Assembly: GCF_902499555.1 (NCBI RefSeq)
Contig: NZ_CABVMM010000005.1
Span: 124,001-188,000 of the forward strand
Direction of reading: 5' to 3'
Source: Mesonia oceanica
GTDB lineage: Bacteria; Bacteroidota; Bacteroidia; Flavobacteriales; Flavobacteriaceae
Length of the DNA stretch: 64,000 nt
The notes beneath the pieces are model-generated. The model had not been told where the DNA came from. It made no database searches and saw nothing but the letters and a program-made list of their open reading frames with translations. Position 1 is the stretch's first letter. Each line of letters opens with the position of its first letter. Made by a program: the position numbers and the translations under genes. Below are positions 62,218-64,000 of this stretch, in pieces.

Positions 62218-64000
62218 GGCAATTCTTAAAATAGCAGTTGTTTTATTGATGTTAATAGGATTTTGTTCCTTTTTTAGTTTAGGCAAAAAGGAAAGCGAAA
62301 GTTATCAATCGAAAGACTTTTCGGAAATTATAGAAAATGGAGTGGAAGCGACTTCTTCTGAAATTGAAAAATTGGTAGCCACTGCAGTTCAATTTGAAAA
62401 AGGAAATATTTCTATAGCACAACTTCAGCATCAATTAACAAAAACAAGAAACAGTTTTAAGAAAATTGAAGCCGTAATAGCTTTTTACTATCCAGAACAC
62501 GTAAAAGCTTATCTCAATGGAGCGCCGTTACCGCATTTAGATGCGTTTCCTATGGATGAAAACAAGAAAGACGATTCATATGTTATGTCACCTGAAGCGT
62601 ATAAAACAAGTTTGCCTTTAGATGTATTAGATACAGGACATTTTAGGGGGAAAGCCAAAGTAGTTGAACCCAAAGGCTTACAGATTTTAGATGAACTAAT
62701 TTTTTCTAAAAATCCAGAAGAAGAAAAAGAGCAAATTCTAAAACTTTCTCAATCGCTTCAGCAATATTTTAAACCGATTAAAAAAGCAATTTCACATCGG
62801 GTTTATTTTTATGACTTTGAAATTGCAGAAGCAGCAAGACTAGAATTAATTAGGATTTTTAGTTTGGGAATTACTGGTTTTGATACACCAGGTTCTTTAC
62901 ATGCGTTGGAAGAAGCAAAACATGCACTACTCGGGACACAAGTTTTACTAACACCAATTACAGGAAAGCTTAAACAGAAAGAGAGAACTGAAATTAACAA
63001 GCTGTTTAAGGCAAGCATTCAGTTTATTGATAAAAGTAAGAATTTTGAAAGTTTTGATCGGTTAGCATTTCTTATCAATTATATAAACCCACTTTATGCA
63101 AGTTTATGGAAGGCGCAACAAAGTTTAAGTATAAAATCAACAGCCAGTATTTATGAAGAAACACCTTCATGGAATGCCGAAAGCACCAATATTTTTGCAG
63201 ACGATTTCTTAAACCCTTATTACTACAGTCTCTTAAATCAAAAGGAAGATTCTAAAGAATTAAGAAAATTGGGAGAAAAATTATTTTATGAGAAACAACT
63301 AAGCCACTCTGGGAAGATGAGTTGTGCAAGTTGTCATCAACCGGAATTAGCCTTTACCGATGGTAAGAAAAAATCTTTTTCCGGCATTAATGGGAAAACG
63401 GTGTTAAGAAATTCTCCTACCTTAATCAATGCGGTTTTTGCCGATCGTTATTTTTACGATTTACGAGCGCAGGATTTAGAAGAACAAGCGGAACACGTGA
63501 TTGAAAATCATTTAGAATTCAACACGAATTTTGAAGAAATAATGGAGAAACTTTCCCAAGATGAAACTTATCAAAAACTATTTACTCTCAATTTTGATGA
63601 AAAACAACCATTAACCCGATATAATTTTGCCAAAGCCTTGTCTTCTTATGTGCTTTCCTTACGCTCTTTTAATAGTGAATTTGATCAATATGTAAGAGGA
63701 GAACGAAAAAATATTTCTAAACAAGTAAAGCAAGGTTTTAATTTATTTATGGGAAAAGCCAATTGTGCCACTTGTCATTTTCCACCAACATTTTCCGGTT
63801 TGGTTCCACCTTTGTATCGTGAAAATGAAAGTGAAGTGTTAGGCGTGTTAGAAAAACCGGATGCTTACAAAATAGATAAAGATTTAGGCAGGTATAACAA
63901 TCACGTATTTACAGAACAGCAAGACATCTATAAGCATTCCTTTAAAACCACGACCGTTAGAAATGTAGCATTTACTTCTCCTTATTTTCATAATGGAGCT
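62198..64000 (+). CDS. Second di-heme cytochrome c peroxidase (MauG family), 3' end cut off
   Basis: An open frame from the ATG at 62198 through the right edge of the window (601 codons visible). It is a paralogue of the peroxidase at 56585 over its whole length (for example FSLGITGFDTPGSLHALEEA against the FSLGVSGFDTPGSLNALPEA segment). An N-terminal membrane helix (AILKIAVVLLMLIGFCSFFS), a helical domain, and heme sites CASCH at 63322-63336 and CATCH at 63764-63778 are present. The last part, YFHNGA, is reached at the edge. It carries an insert of about 30 residues after residue 120 compared with the first copy (DENKKDDSYVMSPEAYKTSL). Confidence 0.9.
   Translation, partial: MILKLNKAILKIAVVLLMLIGFCSFFSLGKKESESYQSKDFSEIIENGVEATSSEIEKLVATAVQFEKGNISIAQLQHQLTKTRNSFKKIEAVIAFYYPEHVKAYLNGAPLPHLDAFPMDENKKDDSYVMSPEAYKTSLPLDVLDTGHFRGKAKVVEPKGLQILDELIFSKNPEEEKEQILKLSQSLQQYFKPIKKAISHRVYFYDFEIAEAARLELIRIFSLGITGFDTPGSLHALEEAKHALLGTQVLLTPITGKLKQKERTEINKLFKASIQFIDKSKNFESFDRLAFLINYINPLYASLWKAQQSLSIKSTASIYEETPSWNAESTNIFADDFLNPYYYSLLNQKEDSKELRKLGEKLFYEKQLSHSGKMSCASCHQPELAFTDGKKKSFSGINGKTVLRNSPTLINAVFADRYFYDLRAQDLEEQAEHVIENHLEFNTNFEEIMEKLSQDETYQKLFTLNFDEKQPLTRYNFAKALSSYVLSLRSFNSEFDQYVRGERKNISKQVKQGFNLFMGKANCATCHFPPTFSGLVPPLYRENESEVLGVLEKPDAYKIDKDLGRYNNHVFTEQQDIYKHSFKTTTVRNVAFTSPYFHNGA

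Noticed and set aside
1..64000. CRISPR arrays, tRNA genes, prophage or transposase genes
   Set aside because: No regularly spaced repeats, tRNA cloverleaf, integrase or transposase motifs were seen in the window.

Overview
The window reads as chromosomal DNA of a member of the Flavobacteriaceae (Bacteroidota). The reasons are the low GC content, recurring TAnnTTTG -7 promoter boxes, few Shine-Dalgarno sequences, a protein ending in a type IX secretion (T9SS) sorting domain, a CarboxypepD-reg/TonB-type outer-membrane receptor, a UbiA-family prenyltransferase beside Maf and a KdsC-like phosphatase, and a fused CcsB-CcsA cytochrome c maturation protein. No tRNA, CRISPR array or intact transposase was seen. 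The only stable RNA gene found is rnpB.

Layout, left to right. 1-6.4 kb (+): the tail of an unidentified gene, a small unknown gene, rnz, pdxH, then a polyphosphate block (sixA, ppk1, ppx). 6.4-16.4 kb (-): dnaX-miaE, then a two-component system that appears to drive a three-part CzcA-type metal efflux system (TolC-like, adaptor lipoprotein, RND pump). 16.5-19.3 kb: RNase P RNA and rsmD with three companion genes. 19.3-24.1 kb: a RecD-like helicase, kdsB, and a photolyase/SDR/SRPBCC operon. 24.1-31.0 kb: a lipoprotein, a DUF2911 protein, a Gfo/Idh/MocA oxidoreductase, and an operon of a PIG-L deacetylase, a newly noticed 31-residue membrane peptide and a sodium:solute symporter.

31.1-36.5 kb (-) is the accessory region. 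It is an AT-rich polymorphic-toxin island. A large multi-domain toxin, frameshifted near its N-terminus, is followed by a probable immunity gene and then a string of orphan cassettes. Each cassette pairs a broken toxin tail with an immunity-type gene: two related zincin-like tails with two paralogous immunity genes, and a dead HNH-nuclease tail with a SUKH immunity gene. Two further immunity-like genes and a short ORF carrying a shared 5' sequence complete it. This is the most interesting part of the window.

36.6-46.6 kb: a small-membrane/methyltransferase/DUF2071/DoxX operon, MscS, maf, a prenyltransferase, a KdsC-like phosphatase, a DUF2520 protein, then ccsBA with an NlpE-like lipoprotein. 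46.6-55 kb: fumC, an outer-membrane receptor, an ArsC-like protein, prfB (a split gene with a programmed +1 frameshift), mgsA and a threonine aldolase. 55-64 kb: two unknown secreted proteins, then a di-heme MauG-type peroxidase, a T9SS-exported PhoX-like protein with three repeated modules, a leftover MauG tail fragment, and a second MauG-type gene that runs off the right edge.
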